A stretch of DNA of 64,000 bases from Variovorax sp. (GTDB taxonomy: Bacteria > Pseudomonadota > Gammaproteobacteria > Burkholderiales > Burkholderiaceae_C), in the NCBI GenBank assembly GCA_017744285.1, contig JAGIBP010000003.1, forward strand, positions 95,132 through 159,131. Direction: 5' to 3'. Of the stretch, positions 59,168-64,000 are shown one piece after another. Both the position numbers and the translations under genes were made by a program. Numbering within the stretch: the first letter of the stretch is position 1; each line of letters starts with the position of its first letter. The notes beneath the pieces are model-generated. The model was not told the origin of the DNA, did no database searches, and saw only the letters and a program-made list of their open reading frames with translations.

Positions 59168-59590
59168 TCAGTGCCGCCCGACGATGGCGGCGGTGGCGAT
59201 CAGCTCCTCGAGCAGCGCCATCGACACCTTGCCCGAGACCGAATACGGATCGAGCTCCGGACGCTCGGAATACTTGAGCAGCGTGGACGCATTGAGCTTC
59301 GAGAGGTTGACCTGCCCCATGGTCCAGCCGCCGAAGCGGCGTTCCGAGATCTCTTCGTAGTGCAGCAGCACCACGTCCTTGTGACGCGGGTCCTTCTGGA
59401 TGTGCCCATAGAGCTCGCTGATCGCCATGCGGCCGCCTTCGATCGCCTGCAGGAAGACGCCCCCGCCGTAGCAGAGGATGCCGGTGATGCCGCAAGCCGT
59501 GTTGTGGCTGCGCGACTGCGCAAGGATGGCGTCGATGGCCGCCTGGCTGGTGTCCACGGCGCGGCTGGCGTAAAGAAGGCGTACGAGCAT
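59168..59590 (-). CDS. Short BLUF-domain photoreceptor
   Basis: BLUF residues present: Tyr in RLLYAS, Asn in HNTACGITG, Gln in VFLQAIEG, Trp/Met in GGWTMGQ. Confidence 0.92.
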   Translation of the reverse strand: MLVRLLYASRAVDTSQAAIDAILAQSRSHNTACGITGILCYGGGVFLQAIEGGRMAISELYGHIQKDPRHKDVVLLHYEEISERRFGGWTMGQVNLSKLNASTLLKYSERPELDPYSVSGKVSMALLEELIATAAIVGRH

Positions 59591-59595
59591 GGCGT

Positions 59596-60327
59596 TCAGC
59601 GCTGGCGCGGAAGAAGGGAAAGGAATTCGCGGCGCAGGTTCGGGTCCTTCAGGAACACGCCGCGCATCACGGAGTTGATCATCTTGCTGTCCATCTCCTT
59701 GACGCCGCGCCACTGCATGCAGAAGTGCTCCGCCTCGACGACCAGCGCCAGGCCGTCGGGCTGGGTCTTTTCCTGGATCAGGTCGGCCAGCTGCACCACC
59801 GCTTCCTCCTGGATCTGCGGACGGCCCATCACCCATTCGGCGAGACGGGCGTACTTCGAGAGCCCGATCACGTTCGTCTTCTCGTTGGGCATGACGCCGA
59901 TCCACAGCTTGCCGATGATCGGGCAGAAGTGGTGCGAGCAGGCGCTGCGCACGGTGATCGGGCCGACGATCATCAGCTCGTTCAGGTGCTCCGCATTCGG
60001 GAACTCGGTCAGCGGGGGCTGGGCCACGTAGCGGCCCTTGAAGACCTCGTTGAGGTACATCTTGGCCACGCGCCGGGCGGTGTTGTCGGTGTTGTGGTCG
60101 TTGTCGATGTCGATCACGAGGCTGCGCAGCACGTCCTTCATCTTGTCCTCGACCTCGTCGAGCAGGTGCTCGAGCTCGCCGGGCTCGATGAACTCGGCGA
60201 TGTTGTCGTTGGCATTGAAGCGTTGCCGGGCGGCTTGCAGGCGCTCGCGGATCTTCACGGACACGGGTGTGCCCTCGTCTTCAGCCCCTTCCACGGGGCG
60301 CCGTGCGGCGTCGATGGTCCTTAGCAT
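59596..60327 (-). CDS. folE: GTP cyclohydrolase I
   Basis: CSHHFCPIIGKLWIGVMPNEKTNVIGLSKYARLAEWVMGRPQIQEEAVVQLADLIQEKTQPDGLALVVEAEHFCMQWRGVKE. Confidence 0.95.
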   Translation of the reverse strand: MLRTIDAARRPVEGAEDEGTPVSVKIRERLQAARQRFNANDNIAEFIEPGELEHLLDEVEDKMKDVLRSLVIDIDNDHNTDNTARRVAKMYLNEVFKGRYVAQPPLTEFPNAEHLNELMIVGPITVRSACSHHFCPIIGKLWIGVMPNEKTNVIGLSKYARLAEWVMGRPQIQEEAVVQLADLIQEKTQPDGLALVVEAEHFCMQWRGVKEMDSKMINSVMRGVFLKDPNLRREFLSLLPRQR

Positions 60328-60380
60328 GCAGGCATCCTAACAGCGAATGGGCGGTGGCCGAGAAGCCCCCGAGCGCCCTA

Positions 60381-60420
60381 CCCGCTTGCAGTTGTCGCTA
60401 TTGTTTCGATAGCAGAAAAT
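60381..60420. repeat. Candidate dispersed palindromic element at the 3' end of the EEP gene
   Basis: GCTAT-N7-ATAGC palindrome in cccgcttgcagttgtcgctattgtttcgatagcag. Resembles from memory a dispersed intergenic element in Comamonadaceae. Single copy noticed here. Confidence 0.35.
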
Positions 60421-61156
60421 CGGTCACCAGCGGCAGGTGATCGGACATCCGGGCCCAGATCGGCCCGCGAGGCACCGAGCAGGCAACCGGCACCAGCCGC
60501 CGCCCATAGATGAAATCGAGCTGCGTGACCGGCAGCCGCGACGGATAGGTCAGCGTGCGCGGGCCGCGCAGGTCGCTCGAATCGCGCATGCCCATGGCAT
60601 TCATTGCGTAGCGCATGCGGGCGCCCCAGTCGTTGAAGTCGCCCGCCACCACCAGGGGCTCGTTCGAGGGAATCTCGCGGTCGATGAACTCCCGCAGCTG
60701 CGCGATCTGGCGGATCCGGCTGCCCTTGATCAGGCCCAGATGCACCACGATGGCGTGCACCGGCACCCCTTCGACCTCGATCGCCACGTGCAGCAGCCCG
60801 CGCTGCTCGAAGCGGTGGTCGGAGATGTCCTCGTGGGTCTTGCGCAGCACCGGCCAGCGCGTGAGCAGCGCGTTGCCGTGCTCGCCGTGCTTGGTGATCG
60901 CATTGGTCTCGTAGACCGCCGTGTAGCCCTCGGGCGCGAGGAAATCGGCCTGCGGCATGGCGGGCCAGCGCGGGAAGTGCCGGGCCGCCTGCCGGTTCAT
61001 CTTGCGCACTTCCTGAAGACAGACGATGTCGGCGTCGAGCCCCTCGATGGCGTGGCCGAGGTTGTCGATTTCCAGCCGTCGCGCGGGGCCGATCCCCTGC
61101 ACACCCTTGTGGATGTTGTAGGTGGCCACTCGGAGGGTGTGCGCCTGGGCAGTCAT
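60398..61156 (-). CDS. Endonuclease/exonuclease/phosphatase family protein
   Basis: LRVATYNIHKGVQGIG; DIVCLQEV; VVAGDFNDWG; MSDHLPLVTDF. Confidence 0.93.
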   Translation of the reverse strand: MTAQAHTLRVATYNIHKGVQGIGPARRLEIDNLGHAIEGLDADIVCLQEVRKMNRQAARHFPRWPAMPQADFLAPEGYTAVYETNAITKHGEHGNALLTRWPVLRKTHEDISDHRFEQRGLLHVAIEVEGVPVHAIVVHLGLIKGSRIRQIAQLREFIDREIPSNEPLVVAGDFNDWGARMRYAMNAMGMRDSSDLRGPRTLTYPSRLPVTQLDFIYGRRLVPVACSVPRGPIWARMSDHLPLVTDFLLSKQ

Positions 61157-61620
61157 CGCGAGAATTGTGGCAAAAGCAGGATGGCCTCGGCGTTCGACGG
61201 AGAAAAACAGGCGTCCGCCGCGTCCCGGTACGGCAGCCAGCGCCAATGCGTATGTTCGCGCGCATCGAGCGTCGGCGCGAGACGCTCCGGCACGCAGAGG
61301 CCGAAAAGATGCTCGGTGTTGTGCGTCACGCCCGGCGCGTAGCGCGAACGCCAGCGTGGATAGATCTCGTAGACGTTCTCGAGCCCCCAGTCGACCAGCT
61401 GCGCGGCCAGGGCGCTGCCCTCGCCGCAGTCGATGCCGGTTTCCTCGGCGACCTCGCGGGCTGCGGTCAGCGCCAGCGGCTCGTCTTCCGTGTCCTTGCT
61501 GCCGGTGACCGACTGCCAGAAGTCATCGGCGTCGGCGCGGCGGATCAGCAGCACGTCGAGCGCCGGCGTGTGGATCACGACCAGCACCGACTCCGGGATC
61601 TTCCAGGGGCGCTCGCTCAT
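61153..61620 (-). CDS. nudB: Dihydroneopterin triphosphate diphosphatase (Nudix)
   Basis: ESVLVVIHTPALDVLLIRRADADDFWQSVTGS...AAREVAEETGID Nudix box; WRSRYAPGVTHNTEHLFGL. Confidence 0.93.
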   Translation of the reverse strand: MSERPWKIPESVLVVIHTPALDVLLIRRADADDFWQSVTGSKDTEDEPLALTAAREVAEETGIDCGEGSALAAQLVDWGLENVYEIYPRWRSRYAPGVTHNTEHLFGLCVPERLAPTLDAREHTHWRWLPYRDAADACFSPSNAEAILLLPQFSR

Positions 61621-61641
61621 GCCGGCAACCCCCTCGCGCGC

Positions 61642-63453
<1,812 letters not shown>

Positions 63454-63496
63454 GGGAAAACTCTGGTGGAAAGCGGGCCGGCGGCGAGCGCCGGCT

Positions 63497-64000
63497 TCAG
63501 CGGTTCGAGGGCGCGGCGGCCGGGACGACGACGCCCATGGACACCACGTACTTCAGCGCCTCGTCGACGCTCATCTTCAGTTCGATGCAGTCGCTCTTGC
63601 GCAGCATCACGAAATAGCCGCCCGTGGGATTGGGCGTGGTGGGAACGTACACGCTGAGGAATTCCTCGCCGCGCAGGTACGTGGTGACGTCGCCGCCGGG
63701 CGTGCCGGTGACGAAGCCGATGGTCCAGACGTCGGCCCGCGGCCACTGCACCAGCACCGCGGTGCGGAAGGCGTTGCCGCTCTCGGAGAACAGCGTGTCC
63801 GAGACCTGCTTGACGCTGGAATAGATGCCGCGCACCACCGGGATGCGCGCGACGATGCGGTCGCCCCAGTTCACCAGCTTCTTGCCGATGAAGTTGCTGG
63901 CGATGGCGCCGACGGTCAGCAGCACGGCCAGCGTCAGCACCAGGCCGAAGCCGGGGATGTGCATCCCGATCAGGCGGTCAGGCTGCCAGGCCTCCGGCAG
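63497..64000 (-). CDS. DUF502 membrane protein, 5' end truncated by the window edge
   Basis: [45 protein letters not shown]. The frame stays open past the internal ATG (…[19 protein letters not shown]), so the true start lies beyond 64000. Confidence 0.9.
   Translation of the reverse strand: MPEAWQPDRLIGMHIPGFGLVLTLAVLLTVGAIASNFIGKKLVNWGDRIVARIPVVRGIYSSVKQVSDTLFSESGNAFRTAVLVQWPRADVWTIGFVTGTPGGDVTTYLRGEEFLSVYVPTTPNPTGGYFVMLRKSDCIELKMSVDEALKYVVSMGVVVPAAAPSNR

Overview
64 kb of GC-rich bacterial chromosome. Gene order and protein signatures point to a betaproteobacterium of the Comamonadaceae/Variovorax kind (inference). The window is almost fully coding on both strands. I found no rRNA, tRNA, CRISPR array, IS element or prophage. 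The main blocks are: (1) a two-locus formate oxidation region (about 9.2-27.7 kb). It holds a Tat-exported membrane formate dehydrogenase operon (fdhT-A-B-lipoprotein-C-small protein-fdhD), preceded by an accessory operon (DUF3305, DUF3306, polyferredoxin, TorD-like chaperone). It also holds a cytosolic two-subunit NAD-type formate dehydrogenase with a NuoE-NuoF fusion beta subunit, flanked by two LysR regulators. (2) apbC, a CysB-like LysR, a patatin, metG and a SulP transporter. (3) A CaiB CoA-transferase / HMG-CoA-lyase-like / Bug solute-binding operon divergent from a PrpR-N sigma-54 activator, with a near-consensus -24/-12 promoter between them. (4) Housekeeping genes: scpA, nadA, nadC, gpsA, secB, grxC, gpmA, ctp, moeB, aspS, nudB, folE. 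(5) Two-component genes followed by a DUF1328/DUF883/holin-like/ferritin-like stress cluster. (6) A BLUF photoreceptor gene 5 bp downstream of folE. The best candidates for undescribed biology are the DUF3305-DUF3306-polyferredoxin module, the possible sigma-54-controlled 3-hydroxy-3-methylglutarate-type catabolic operon, and the folE-BLUF pairing. All calls come from reading translations; no database search was run.
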